Of a stretch of DNA of 64,000 bases, positions 25,132-33,873 are shown one piece after another. This DNA comes from Corynebacterium sp. MSK297 (GTDB taxonomy: Bacteria > Actinomycetota > Actinomycetes > Mycobacteriales > Mycobacteriaceae). Position 1 is the first letter of the stretch, and each line of letters opens with the position of its first letter. The notes beneath the pieces are model-generated. The model searched no databases and was not told the origin of the DNA. It saw only the letters and a list, made by a program, of their open reading frames with translations. Location of the stretch: positions 1-64,000 of the forward strand of contig NZ_JASPGD010000010.1 of the NCBI RefSeq assembly GCF_030232885.1. The letters are read 5' to 3'. Made by a program: the position numbers and the translations under genes.

Positions 25132-25913
25132 GCAGATTGCAAGCTGCACATGCGAGCTTGGGTTACGAATCGACCGTGATTTCACAAAATTTGTCAGTGG
25201 AAATCCCAGATGAGAAATTCACGGTGATTGTTGGCCCCAATGCTTGTGGTAAGTCGACCTTGTTGAAGGCATTAGCTCGATTATTGCGTCCGACGCAAGG
25301 GCACATCATGTTAGATGGGGAAATAATTCAATCTTTACCCACGAAAAAGGTGGCCCAAGAAATTGGTTTACTGCCGCAAGGTCCTGTGGCGCCGGAAGGC
25401 GTGCGGGTCGTGGACTTGGTTAACCGAGGCCGATATCCATATCAAAAGCTTTTTAGTCCTTGGACGCACGACGACGATGCGGCTGTGTCTCGAGCTATGA
25501 CGGCAACTGGAGTGCATGAATTATCGGGGAAGCTCGTCGATGAACTATCTGGTGGACAGCGGCAACGGGTATGGATGGCGGTCGCGCTAGCTCAAGAGAC
25601 CGGCATTTTGCTTCTCGACGAACCCACCACATATCTCGACCTGAATCACCAAATTGAGCTACTGGAACTTTGTCGTAGGTTGAATCAAGAAACAGGAGCG
25701 ACCATGGTGGCCGTGTTGCATGATCTCAACCAAGCCGCGCGCTACGGTGACCACATCATTGCAATGAAACAGGGGGCAATTGTTTCACAGGGCAGCCCCG
25801 ACCATGTGTTTACAGAAGACTTGCTGAGCGAAGTTTTCGGCGTGAATGCGCGAGTTATTCGTGACCCAGAGTCGGAAACACCGTTGATTATTCCTCGTTG
25901 GGTCCACACCTAG
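25128..25913 (+). CDS. Iron-siderophore ABC transporter, ATPase
   Basis: A 261-residue FepC/FhuC-type ATPase with Walker A GPNACGKSTLLKALA, the Q-loop LLPQGP, signature LSGGQRQRVWMA, Walker B ILLLDEPTTYLDL and the H-loop VLHDLNQAARYGD. It powers the FecCD permeases. Start ATG 25128 overlaps the preceding stop; longer frames upstream run through the permease in another frame and are not real. Last gene of the DtxR-controlled operon. Confidence 0.96.
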   Translation: MSRLQAAHASLGYESTVISQNLSVEIPDEKFTVIVGPNACGKSTLLKALARLLRPTQGHIMLDGEIIQSLPTKKVAQEIGLLPQGPVAPEGVRVVDLVNRGRYPYQKLFSPWTHDDDAAVSRAMTATGVHELSGKLVDELSGGQRQRVWMAVALAQETGILLLDEPTTYLDLNHQIELLELCRRLNQETGATMVAVLHDLNQAARYGDHIIAMKQGAIVSQGSPDHVFTEDLLSEVFGVNARVIRDPESETPLIIPRWVHT

Positions 25914-25977
25914 AATCCGAACGCGACGATGCGCAATGAGCAGCGTGTGTCGGTGACAAAAGGTAACCTGGGCTGCT

Positions 25978-26427
25978 ATGAACCCAGTGTCGAGGAAACT
26001 GATCAAAGCGCGTTATCTTTCAGGTCTGCCCTGGGCAGTGTTATTTATTGGTGCCTCCATCGCGGCCGCCGTGTTCTGGAGCAATTGGCTGTGGATTGCC
26101 ACCGCCGTCATAATCGCTTTCGTCCTCTTTCGCATATGGCTTATTCCACGGCAGGTAAAACTGCTTGGCTGGAAGGAAACCGACGACGAACTTCTGATCA
26201 CCCGCGGTAAAATCTGGCATACCTTCACCGTCGTGCCGTATGGGCGGATTCAATTCGTGGATGTTTCTGCCAGCCCCATCGATAAAATCTTTGGTTTAAA
26301 AAACGTGAAGCTACATACGGCTTCGTCTTCGTCCGACTCCGATGTCCCAGGGCTAGAAGCTGCCGACGCAGATGCATTACGTCAGCGCCTGTCCGAAAAG
26401 GCCCGTGAGAGGATGAGCGGCCTATGA
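25978..26427 (+). CDS. PH-domain (bPH2, YdbS-like) membrane protein
   Basis: A 149-residue protein with two membrane helices (about 15-55) followed by one bacterial PH-like domain: VKLLGWKETDDELLITRGKIWHTFTVVPYGRIQFVDVSASPIDKIFGL. It pairs with the larger YdbT-like protein next door; the stop and next start overlap (ATGA). YdbS/YdbT pairs are of unknown biochemical role, and in other bacteria have been linked to resistance to exogenous peptides or bacteriocins. Confidence 0.88.
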   Translation: MNPVSRKLIKARYLSGLPWAVLFIGASIAAAVFWSNWLWIATAVIIAFVLFRIWLIPRQVKLLGWKETDDELLITRGKIWHTFTVVPYGRIQFVDVSASPIDKIFGLKNVKLHTASSSSDSDVPGLEAADADALRQRLSEKARERMSGL

Positions 26428-28004
26428 GTTCAGCAGAAAACCCTCAGCCACACGATCAGCACCCCAACGGTTCGCACCCAACTGCCGCACAACCAGCAGC
26501 CACACAGCCAGGGGCCGAGGCGCAGACCAACCAGCAGCAGTGGCACCGCGTCCATTTCCTCACCCCGATCCTGGAATTCTGGTCGCTTTTGGTTGGTTTG
26601 GCCGTCGTCATTGTCGTCAACATCAATTCGACGATTATCAACACGGTCTCGAGTTGGACAGATGGCGAGAGCCTGACCGACTTGCTCGTTGGCACCGCGA
26701 TTTTGCTCGGCATCGCGGTACTTATCGTGGGGCTGTCGTATTTCTGGTGGCGGGCCCTGGGTTTCCGGCTTGACGACGAAGAAATCGCGCGCAAAAAGGG
26801 CGTGTTTTCTACCCAAGTGCGCTCGGCACGGTTCAATCGCATCCAAGCTGTCGACATCGTCGAACCGTTCGTCGCCCGCATCTTTGGCCTCGCGAAAGTT
26901 CGCGTCGAGACCGCCGGCGGCTCGGATTCTGTGATCGAAGTCGAATATCTGCGCAAGAAACAAGCAGAACGCCTACGCGCGGAAGTTCTGCAGCGCGTGC
27001 GTGGTGAAAAATCAACCGAGCCTGATGCCGCGCACTCGGGCATCGCAGAACCCGGTGCACCGGAAGCGACGCCAGCAGAAACCCCAGCCGGTGATGCCGC
27101 GCAAACACACAAGCCTGATCTCGCCCATCCGGCTCATTCAATTGACCAGCCGAACCGCGTAATCATCCCGCCGATTCCTGATGGACGGGTGCTCGGCTCA
27201 AGGGCGCTGCGTCCCGGCACCATGATCGCGGTTATCGTCGTGCTTGCTCAGTTGTTTACCCCTCTGAATATCATTTCCAGTTTCGTCATCGTCGTTGCCG
27301 CCCTGGGCACGTTGCTTGGCCATCTCAACAACGCGTGGCAATTCACCGCCACGCTCAACGAGACCGGCGGGCCGAACAACTCACCGTCCCTCGACATCGC
27401 GTACGGGTTAACCAGCAGGCGTCGGCAATCAGTGCCGCTGGACCGCATCCATACCGTCGAAATCAGCCAACCCGTCCTGTGGCGGCTGACTGGCTGGTGG
27501 ATCGTGCAGGTAGACGTCGCAGGTTATGGCGCGTTGTCCGGTGGTGATTCCGGCTCCACGATGATCTTGCCCGTCGGCAGCAAACAACAGGCCCAACAGA
27601 TTGCCGCGCTGGTCACCCCGCTTGCCGACGAGCAGCTTGCCGAGTTTGCCCGGCCAGACGGTTTCACCCGCCCCCGGTACACCTCGCCGAAGCAGGCCCG
27701 TTGGTGCTCACCAATTGACTACAAACAACAGGGAGTCACGCTTGTCGACGACGCCGTGATCATCCACCACGGGCGCATCGGGCGGAAAGTCGCAATTGTT
27801 GCAGAACCGCACATCCAAGAGCTCTCGTTGCGCAGGGGGCCGATACAAGCGTTGCTTGGTCTGCGCAGCCTGGGTCTAGACCTGGTCGGCGGGCCAGTGC
27901 GCATGGTAGGCGCGGATCTTTCCCTAGACGATGCCGAAGAACTCCTGGAATACTTGCGCCAGCGCACATTGCCAGAACTAGAACAGGCGGGGACTTTTCA
28001 CTAA
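26424..28004 (+). CDS. PH-domain (bPH2, YdbT-like) membrane protein
   Basis: A 526-residue protein with an unusual proline- and histidine-rich cytoplasmic N-terminus (residues 1-45), two helix pairs, and at least two bPH2 domains (GFRLDDEEIARKKGVFSTQVRSARFNRIQAVDI; LTSRRRQSVPLDRIHTVEIS), with a third degenerate copy at the C-terminus. A low-complexity Ala/Pro/Glu linker lies between the first and second domains. Partner of the YdbS-like gene upstream. Confidence 0.9.
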   Translation: MSSAENPQPHDQHPNGSHPTAAQPAATQPGAEAQTNQQQWHRVHFLTPILEFWSLLVGLAVVIVVNINSTIINTVSSWTDGESLTDLLVGTAILLGIAVLIVGLSYFWWRALGFRLDDEEIARKKGVFSTQVRSARFNRIQAVDIVEPFVARIFGLAKVRVETAGGSDSVIEVEYLRKKQAERLRAEVLQRVRGEKSTEPDAAHSGIAEPGAPEATPAETPAGDAAQTHKPDLAHPAHSIDQPNRVIIPPIPDGRVLGSRALRPGTMIAVIVVLAQLFTPLNIISSFVIVVAALGTLLGHLNNAWQFTATLNETGGPNNSPSLDIAYGLTSRRRQSVPLDRIHTVEISQPVLWRLTGWWIVQVDVAGYGALSGGDSGSTMILPVGSKQQAQQIAALVTPLADEQLAEFARPDGFTRPRYTSPKQARWCSPIDYKQQGVTLVDDAVIIHHGRIGRKVAIVAEPHIQELSLRRGPIQALLGLRSLGLDLVGGPVRMVGADLSLDDAEELLEYLRQRTLPELEQAGTFH

Positions 28005-28055
28005 ATTCCGCCACTGATAGACCCCCTCGGGCCCGCTGACAGAGCCTGTGGGTAG

Positions 28056-28067
28056 GCCCCTCGGGGC
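28056..28067. terminator. GC-rich palindrome between convergent genes
   Basis: GCCCCTCGGGGC lies in the 69-bp gap between the convergent ydbT-like and trmL genes. It could stop transcription from either side, but no T-run follows, so it is only a weak candidate. Confidence 0.3.
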
Positions 28068-28073
28068 AAGGCC

Positions 28074-28544
28074 CTACACTCCACCGGAAAAGCCGAGCTG
28101 GCGCCAGGCTTCAAAAACCGCGACGGCAGCGGAATTCGACAAATTCATCGACCGGCGCGCCGGCAACATGGGAATGCGTACCTGCTCGGTTATCCGCGGG
28201 TGCGCTAGTGCCTCGGCAGGTAGCCCGGTGGGTTCTGTGCCAAAGAGCAAAATATCGCCGTCTTGGTAGTTCACCTCAGTGTGAAAGGTGCTGGCACCAG
28301 TGCTAAAAGCAAACACCCGGCCGTCGCCAAGCGATTCCAAACACGCATCCAAGTTGGGGTGAATCTGCAGATCCGCCAGATCGTGATAATCCAGTCCAGC
28401 GCGTTTCAAATGTTTATCGTCGAAGTTGAACCCCAGCGGTTCCACCAAATGCAGATGGGCTCCGGTTACCGCAGCTAAGCGGATCGCGTTGCCGGTATTC
28501 GCGGGGATCACCGGATTATCAAAGACAACATGCAAATCGGCCAT
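28074..28544 (-). CDS. trmL: tRNA (cytidine/uridine-34 2'-O)-methyltransferase
   Basis: A 156-residue SPOUT-class enzyme, the standard TrmL length. It opens [22 protein letters not shown]. The trefoil-knot SAM site shows in [11 protein letters not shown] and in [26 protein letters not shown]. It methylates the ribose of the wobble base in tRNA-Leu. Divergent from folD, with only 14 bp between the two start codons, so the promoters must overlap the coding ends or each other. Confidence 0.95.
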   Translation of the reverse strand: MADLHVVFDNPVIPANTGNAIRLAAVTGAHLHLVEPLGFNFDDKHLKRAGLDYHDLADLQIHPNLDACLESLGDGRVFAFSTGASTFHTEVNYQDGDILLFGTEPTGLPAEALAHPRITEQVRIPMLPARRSMNLSNSAAVAVFEAWRQLGFSGGV

Positions 28545-28558
28545 GGCAAGAGTCTAGA

Positions 28559-29419
28559 ATGGTAGCCGTGACTGCATTGACATTGGATGGAAAACTCTAC
28601 CGAGACGAAATCTTCGACGATCTGAAAAAGCGCGTCGACAAGCTACGCGAAGCCGGCATTACCCCTGGTCTGGCCACCGTGTTGGTGGGTGATGATCCAG
28701 GCTCGCACAGCTACGTCAAAATGAAGCACCGCGACTGCGAAGCCCTGGGCATCAACTCGATCCGTCGTGACCTGCCCGGCGATATCCGCCAGGAAGAACT
28801 GCTCGCCGTCATTGATGAGCTCAACGAGGACCCAGCCTGCACCGGCTATATCGTGCAGTTGCCGCTGCCGAAGCACCTCAACGAAAACGAGGTGCTGGAG
28901 CGCATCGACCCCGACAAGGACGCCGACGGCCTGCACCCAGTGAACCTGGGCAAACTGGTACTTAATGAGGATGCACCTTTGCCGTGCACCCCGAATGGTT
29001 GCATTTCGCTGCTGCGCCGTTTCGGCGTGGAACTTGATGGCGCAAAAGTCGTGGTCATTGGCCGTGGCGTGACTGTGGGCCGCCCAATCGGTCTGATGCT
29101 GACGCGGCGCAGCGAAAACTCCACTGTCACCCTGTGCCACACCGGAACCAAAGACCTGGCTGCAGAAACCAAGGCCGCTGATGTCATCATCGCTGCTGCT
29201 GGTGTGCCACATATGCTTACCGCAGACATGGTGAAAGAAGGTGCCGCAGTGCTGGACGTGGGCGTTTCGCGTGTCGACGGCAAACTCGCCGGAGATGTGG
29301 CACCCGAGGTATGGGACAAAGCTGGCGCGGTCTCGCCCAACCCCGGCGGTGTGGGCCCACTGACCCGTGCCTTCCTGGTGCACAACGTGGTGGAGCGCGC
29401 AGAATTGCATGCCGGATAA
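28559..29419 (+). CDS. folD: Methylene-THF dehydrogenase/cyclohydrolase
   Basis: A 286-residue bifunctional FolD that interconverts 5,10-methylene-THF and 10-formyl-THF, supplying one-carbon units. The catalytic Tyr-Lys lie in [17 protein letters not shown]. The NADP-binding segment is [18 protein letters not shown] and the C-terminal signature is [18 protein letters not shown] 28568 is an alternative start. The next gene (DUF3017) overlaps by 11 bp, the usual actinobacterial arrangement. Confidence 0.97.
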   Translation: MVAVTALTLDGKLYRDEIFDDLKKRVDKLREAGITPGLATVLVGDDPGSHSYVKMKHRDCEALGINSIRRDLPGDIRQEELLAVIDELNEDPACTGYIVQLPLPKHLNENEVLERIDPDKDADGLHPVNLGKLVLNEDAPLPCTPNGCISLLRRFGVELDGAKVVVIGRGVTVGRPIGLMLTRRSENSTVTLCHTGTKDLAAETKAADVIIAAAGVPHMLTADMVKEGAAVLDVGVSRVDGKLAGDVAPEVWDKAGAVSPNPGGVGPLTRAFLVHNVVERAELHAG

Positions 29420-29825
29420 ACCACGCTCGCGCCAGGCCAGCAGCCGCACCAAACCGTCGGTCGGTGCTGGTGCTCGTCGCCTGAGCACCCACCGAAAAAA
29501 GATCGACCGCAGCGGCTTGGCTAACCCGCACGACCTGAACCTGGCGCCCTCGCGCGTACCCGGGTGGTTGCAGTGGGGCGGGATGGCCGCGTTTATCGTG
29601 CTGCTGGCCGCCGCTGTCTGGTTTTTGGTGGCGGATCATTGGCGTCGTTCCACGTTTGCCCTGGGTGTGGCGATGCTCTGGCTGGCCGTGTTGCGGCTGA
29701 CCTGTGATTCCTCGACACTGGGCGTTTTTGCTGTGCGTTCGCGCCGGTTCGATGCGTCGTTTAGTGCTGTTGCAGGCGCAGCGCTGATGTTTTTGTCTGC
29801 CTCTGTAGATGCACTGGGCAGTTAG
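29409..29825 (+). CDS. DUF3017 membrane protein
   Basis: A 138-residue protein with a basic N-terminus ([14 protein letters not shown]) and three hydrophobic stretches in the C-terminal two-thirds (about 50-72, 78-95 and 112-130). The family is a small actinobacterial membrane protein nearly always next to folD, as here. Role unknown. ATG 29409 was chosen for its position inside the folD end and for the family length. Confidence 0.8.
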   Translation: MPDKPRSRQASSRTKPSVGAGARRLSTHRKKIDRSGLANPHDLNLAPSRVPGWLQWGGMAAFIVLLAAAVWFLVADHWRRSTFALGVAMLWLAVLRLTCDSSTLGVFAVRSRRFDASFSAVAGAALMFLSASVDALGS

Positions 29826-29826
29826 C

Positions 29827-29846
29827 GCGCGAGAATTTGCTCGCGC
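29827..29846 (+). terminator. Hairpin after folD-DUF3017, in duplicated flank
   Basis: GCGCGAG, a 6-base loop and CTCGCGC form a perfect 7-bp stem just after the DUF3017 stop. A second palindrome (GCCAGCTAGCTGGC) follows directly. There is no T-run. The surrounding block GGGCAGTTAGCGCGCG occurs at about 29816-29831 and again at 29868-29883, so this spacer contains a short direct duplication upstream of the gluconate permease. Confidence 0.4.
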
Positions 29847-29925
29847 TGGCCAGCTAGCTGGCATACGGGGCAGTTAGCGCGCGGCGCAGTTGGTTGTGCG
29901 CCGCAAGTAGTAGAAAGTTGCACGA

Positions 29926-31317
29926 ATGTCACCAATGGATACCTGGGAGCCCACGCTGGGCACCGCATCGCTGTTAGGCATCGCTGCGGCCGCCGTCGCA
30001 ATGATTTTGCTGCTGGTGATTTATTTCCGCATCCACGCCTTCATCACCCTGATCACTGTCTCCGCACTGACAGCCTTGGCCACGGGAATCCCATTAGCAG
30101 GCGTCGTCCCGACCATGACCGACGGCTTCGGATCCACCTTGGCCTCGGTGGCCTTGTTAGTCGGTCTTGGTGCGATGCTTGGCCGCTTGGTGGAAAACTC
30201 GGGTGGCGCGCAGTCGCTGGCGGAACTGCTGGTGCGTAAATTCGGCGATAAGCGTGCCCCATTCGCCCTGGGCGTGGCATCGCTGCTGATGGGCTTTCCG
30301 ATCTTCTTCGACGCCGGGCTCATCGTTATGCTGCCGGTCATCTTTGCGGTCGCACGGCGCCTGGATGGCCCGATTTTGGCCTATGGTATTCCGGCAGCCG
30401 GTGCGTTTTCTGTCACCCACGTGTTCTTGCCACCGCACCCAGGGCCGGTAGCAGCCGCCGAATTTTACAATGCGGATATCGGGCTGATTTTGCTGTTCGG
30501 CCTGCTTATTGCCTTGCCGACGTGGTATATCTCCGGCTACCTGTGGGGACAATTCCTGGGGCGCAAATTCCCGCTGCCAGTACCTGATTTGCTGTTGGGC
30601 GCGCGCTCCGAGGCTCCGAAAAACCCGGCGGGCGCTGGTTCTGTAGCTACGATCCTGCTGCTGCCGATGCTTCTGATTTTCGGCAACACCGGCGCAAACA
30701 CCGCCGCCACCGCTGGCTGGATCGATGGTGAATCCGGGGTAGTGCAGTTCCTGCGTTTCCTTGGGCAAACCCCGATCGCCCTGCTGATTACCGCGTTCGT
30801 AGCCATCGCTGTGTTGGGATTGCGTAGGGGAGTAAGCCGCGAAGCCATTGAAAAATCCATGGACGGCGCGCTCGGCCCAATCTGCTCTGTCGTGCTGATC
30901 ACCGGCGCTGGCGGCATGTTCGGTGGCGTATTGCGTACTTCGGGCATTGGTGATGCGCTCGCCGAATCCATGGAAGGCATGGGCATCCCGCTGATTCTCG
31001 CCGCCTACCTGATCGCTGCCGCACTCCGCGTTGCCCAAGGCTCGGCGACCGTCGCCTTGACGACGGCCGCAGCACTGATGGCACCGGGCGTGGTTGCCGC
31101 GGATTACTCCGAAGTCGCGCTGGCACTGATCGTCTTGGCGACGGCCGCCGGTTCCGTTATTGCCTCCCACGTCAACGATTCCGGCTTCTGGCTGGTGGGC
31201 CGACTGATGGGCATGGATACCGCGACTACTCTGAAAACCTGGACGGTAAACCAAACACTGATCTCCGTTATCGGTTTCGCCCTGGTCATGGTGATCTACG
31301 GCGTCAGCGCGCTGTGA
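29926..31317 (+). CDS. gntP: Gluconate:H+ symporter (GntP family)
   Basis: A 463-residue permease with about 12-13 membrane helices and GntP signatures such as MGFPIFFDAGLIVMLPV, THVFLPPHPGPVAAAEF and ASHVNDSGFWLVGR. It imports gluconate for phosphorylation by the gluconokinase whose gene is convergent and overlaps its end by 14 bp. I see no GntR regulator gene nearby. Confidence 0.95.
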   Translation: MSPMDTWEPTLGTASLLGIAAAAVAMILLLVIYFRIHAFITLITVSALTALATGIPLAGVVPTMTDGFGSTLASVALLVGLGAMLGRLVENSGGAQSLAELLVRKFGDKRAPFALGVASLLMGFPIFFDAGLIVMLPVIFAVARRLDGPILAYGIPAAGAFSVTHVFLPPHPGPVAAAEFYNADIGLILLFGLLIALPTWYISGYLWGQFLGRKFPLPVPDLLLGARSEAPKNPAGAGSVATILLLPMLLIFGNTGANTAATAGWIDGESGVVQFLRFLGQTPIALLITAFVAIAVLGLRRGVSREAIEKSMDGALGPICSVVLITGAGGMFGGVLRTSGIGDALAESMEGMGIPLILAAYLIAAALRVAQGSATVALTTAAALMAPGVVAADYSEVALALIVLATAAGSVIASHVNDSGFWLVGRLMGMDTATTLKTWTVNQTLISVIGFALVMVIYGVSAL

Positions 31318-31825
31318 TCCATTCCTTCATGGCCTCCGCCACCAGGGTTGGCGGTTCGGCTACATCAAAACTCGCGCCGGGTTCATCCGCACGTAGCGGC
31401 TCCAAAGTTGCCAGCTGCGAGTCCAGCAAATGCGCCGGCATGAAATGCTTTGTGCGCTCCAGCATGCGTTGCTCCAGCAGTTCGCGTGAGCCCGTGCAGT
31501 GCACAAATACGGCGCCAGGGCATGCAGAAAGCAGTACCTCGCGGTAGCTTTGCTTTAACGCGCTGCAGGCAACGATGGCGCCGTGCTCCTGCTCGGCGAG
31601 CCAATTGCCGACGCGCCGTAACCACGGGAGGCGGTCGGCGTCGTTAAGCGGGATGCCGCTGGCCATTTTGTCGATATTGGCTTGTGGGTGAAAATCATCC
31701 CCATCCAGGTAGACCAAACCCATCAGGTTCGCCAGTTCCGTGCCGACGGTGGTCTTGCCGCTGCCAGAAACCCCCATCACGACGATGTGGTGGGGCAGTG
31801 GCGCATCCGGTGCATGTTCAGCCAT
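31304..31825 (-). CDS. gntK: Gluconokinase
   Basis: A 173-residue GntK-type kinase that phosphorylates gluconate to 6-phosphogluconate for the pentose phosphate pathway. The P-loop is VVMGVSGSGKTTVG, followed by YLDGDDFHPQANIDKMASGIPLNDADRLPWL, a family-specific block. ATG 31825 was chosen; an in-frame start 33 bases upstream is possible. It faces gntP tail to tail, so the two steps of gluconate use are adjacent but on opposite strands. Confidence 0.95.
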   Translation of the reverse strand: MAEHAPDAPLPHHIVVMGVSGSGKTTVGTELANLMGLVYLDGDDFHPQANIDKMASGIPLNDADRLPWLRRVGNWLAEQEHGAIVACSALKQSYREVLLSACPGAVFVHCTGSRELLEQRMLERTKHFMPAHLLDSQLATLEPLRADEPGASFDVAEPPTLVAEAMKEWITAR

Positions 31826-31854
31826 GTTGGTGATCCTAACACCTGCCGGGAACC

Positions 31855-32988
31855 TCACTGGCGGCTGTGTTGTTGCGCCTCAGCGTTGTGCTCCTCAGTG
31901 TTGTGTGCCTCGGTGCTGTTGTGTTGTGGCAAGCCCAAACTTTCTGCGTACGACGTAACCGCACTAGCTTGCGCGGGTGCGGCGATCGCGATGACGTCGC
32001 GCAGGTACGGCCACAGACGCGGGTGGTTTTTGCCGTAGTAGCCTTCTGCCAGGAACGCGAAATTCACGCAGTAGTCTATGCCGGTGGGCCCCAAGGCTTC
32101 CTCGGCAGCGTAGGCGGGCAGACGGGGCGCAATATCTTCGCTGAAAAAATAGGTCCAGGTTATCCAGCGCGCGATTTCCGCCTCACCAAATGCATTCGCT
32201 GAGCTCACCACAGCCTTGGCCGCGGATAAATGCAGGGCAAGAGCATCGTTCAGCGTATTTTTTGCCGTCTCACTTCCTGCCAGGCTCAGCGTACGGTTGC
32301 TGGCAAGTTGTTTTATGAATTCCTCGAGATACGGAAGCATCAATTCCGTGTGCCCATGGTCAAGGAAATGCCGAAAAATCACCATCATCTCTTCAAACCG
32401 AGCAGTTTGCTCGCGCTTGCCGACGCCCGCGTTCAGACCTGAGTGCGCACCAGCCCCAGATGGCGGGCTATTTTCTGTCCACCGCGGTGGCAGAAAGCTT
32501 CCGATGGCTTTGCCCAGGTGATCTTCGAGAAACTCCGAAATGCTCACGGTTGTGCCAGTATGCGCCAAGACGTGTAGTTGTAGCGGGAGCTGGACCTGTG
32601 GTTCCCACTGAAAAATTTTCCGGAACGCACTAACGATTTCACTAGGGCTGGCGGTGTTGACGAAGTTTTCTAGGAAACGATCCTCGGGCGCTTGGAATAA
32701 TGCGATGCTGCGTAAACCGACGGCGACGCAGTGCTTGCACCATTGGTGCTGCACAGGGCAGGTGCAATAGGTGATGGGGGTTCCTTCGACCAGCTTGATG
32801 TGCACCTCGTACGGATGAATTGCCGAGCCTTGCACGAAAGCTTTAATAGATTTGTCGGTCACTGTGTGGCCGGAAATTGCTGTGGGATCGATCTTTGATC
32901 CCTTGTGGAAGCTTCCGGAATCTGTGTGGTCGGCGATGTAACTGGGCGTAAGGAGGTTAATTAAATAAGACTGCTGTGGCAACGACAT
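31855..32988 (-). CDS. SWIM zinc-finger protein
   Basis: A 377-residue protein with a SWIM zinc-binding motif near residues 72-90 (TYCTCPVQHQWCKHCVAVG: C-x-C ... C-x-H). The remainder is helical repeats without an enzyme signature, and the C-terminus is a low-complexity His/Glu/Asn tail (HNSTEAHNTEEHNAEAQQHS). SWIM proteins bind DNA or partner proteins. A TATTCT -10 candidate (minus strand, 32995-33000) lies six bases before the ATG, so the mRNA may be leaderless. Confidence 0.8.
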   Translation of the reverse strand: MSLPQQSYLINLLTPSYIADHTDSGSFHKGSKIDPTAISGHTVTDKSIKAFVQGSAIHPYEVHIKLVEGTPITYCTCPVQHQWCKHCVAVGLRSIALFQAPEDRFLENFVNTASPSEIVSAFRKIFQWEPQVQLPLQLHVLAHTGTTVSISEFLEDHLGKAIGSFLPPRWTENSPPSGAGAHSGLNAGVGKREQTARFEEMMVIFRHFLDHGHTELMLPYLEEFIKQLASNRTLSLAGSETAKNTLNDALALHLSAAKAVVSSANAFGEAEIARWITWTYFFSEDIAPRLPAYAAEEALGPTGIDYCVNFAFLAEGYYGKNHPRLWPYLRDVIAIAAPAQASAVTSYAESLGLPQHNSTEAHNTEEHNAEAQQHSRQ

Positions 32989-33027
32989 AATTTAAGAATA
33001 AGATGCCGCCGCACACAGACCTCACGG

Positions 33028-33056
33028 GGTCGAACAAATGTTTTATCTATTCGACC
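33028..33056. repeat. Inverted repeat between tetR and the SWIM gene
   Basis: GGTCGAA at 33028-33034 and TTCGACC at 33050-33056 form a perfect 7-bp inverted repeat with a 15-bp AT-rich centre. It lies past the tetR stop and upstream of the SWIM gene. It could end the mmpL-tetR transcript or be an operator for the SWIM gene; no T-run follows in the tetR direction. Confidence 0.4.
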
Positions 33057-33081
33057 AACTTAGTGAAACAATCGAATTAAA

Positions 33082-33873
33082 TCAATATATCGATTTTAGT
33101 GAATCGAATTCTTTATCGATTAATGAATTCAAGTCAGGGCTGGCCTGCTCTGTAGTTTCACCTGCACCCGCGCTCTCGGAGGCGTCAGAACTTCCAGAGA
33201 AACGGGAGCCAGCGCAGCTGCTTGCCGACGCCCGCGCAGCCGTATATTCGTCCACCGCCGAAGCAATCGCGGCGCCGATCAACCAGTCATACGTGTCGAT
33301 GGTGAATTGATCAGCACCTGGCATGCGTGCGGCCAAAGCGTCGGCAAGCAAATGTGGGGACGTGTTGCCGTAATGCTCGGCGAAGGTGAATTTCGCTGCA
33401 CTAATATTCGGCATCGTCGCTACCTGCTGCACTACCTGCATTAACGCGACCATCGATGATTGCTCGCCGGTGCCGGTTCCAGTGTCAGTGCCCGCGATGC
33501 CTCGCGCAGTGCCAGTGCTAGTGCCAGCATCGGTTTCTACAACAAACACCGCGCGGGCGGCTTCCACCACGGAAAAATCTTCCGGCACTTGTGCGAAGGC
33601 CTCAGTGATCTCCGAGCCGTGCAAATGGATAAACCACAGCAAAGCCTCTTCCATGGACTGAAAATAATTGTGGAAAGTGCGGGTGGACACCCCGGCAGCC
33701 TGGGCCACGTGGGCGACAGTCAATGCCTCTGTGCCTTCACGCAATACAACATTCGCTGCAGCGCGGGCGATGGACTCTTTGGTTTCTGCCTTCTTCTTCT
33801 CCCGAAGGCGGGTGTTGTTGCGGGAGCCACGGGGCTCGTAGCTTTCTGCGCTATGCCCTGTATGGCTAGTCAT
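33082..33873 (-). CDS. TetR-family repressor of the mmpL operon
   Basis: A 263-residue regulator with an N-terminal HTH of TetR type: ESIARAAANVVLREGTEALTVAHVAQAAGVSTRTFHNYFQSMEEAL (about residues 33-78). The ligand domain contains a Thr/Gly-rich insert (TDAGTSTGTARGIAGTDTGTGTG), which is unusual and probably disordered. Its start overlaps the mmpL stop by 8 bp, so it is co-transcribed as the second gene and probably controls the promoter near 36300. Confidence 0.92.
   Translation of the reverse strand: MTSHTGHSAESYEPRGSRNNTRLREKKKAETKESIARAAANVVLREGTEALTVAHVAQAAGVSTRTFHNYFQSMEEALLWFIHLHGSEITEAFAQVPEDFSVVEAARAVFVVETDAGTSTGTARGIAGTDTGTGTGEQSSMVALMQVVQQVATMPNISAAKFTFAEHYGNTSPHLLADALAARMPGADQFTIDTYDWLIGAAIASAVDEYTAARASASSCAGSRFSGSSDASESAGAGETTEQASPDLNSLIDKEFDSLKSIY

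Noticed and set aside
30157..31254. A 365-codon open frame antisense to the gluconate permease
   Set aside because: It mirrors gntP in the high-GC opposite strand, has a composition rich in Gln, Arg and His with no motif, and the permease on the other strand is unmistakable.
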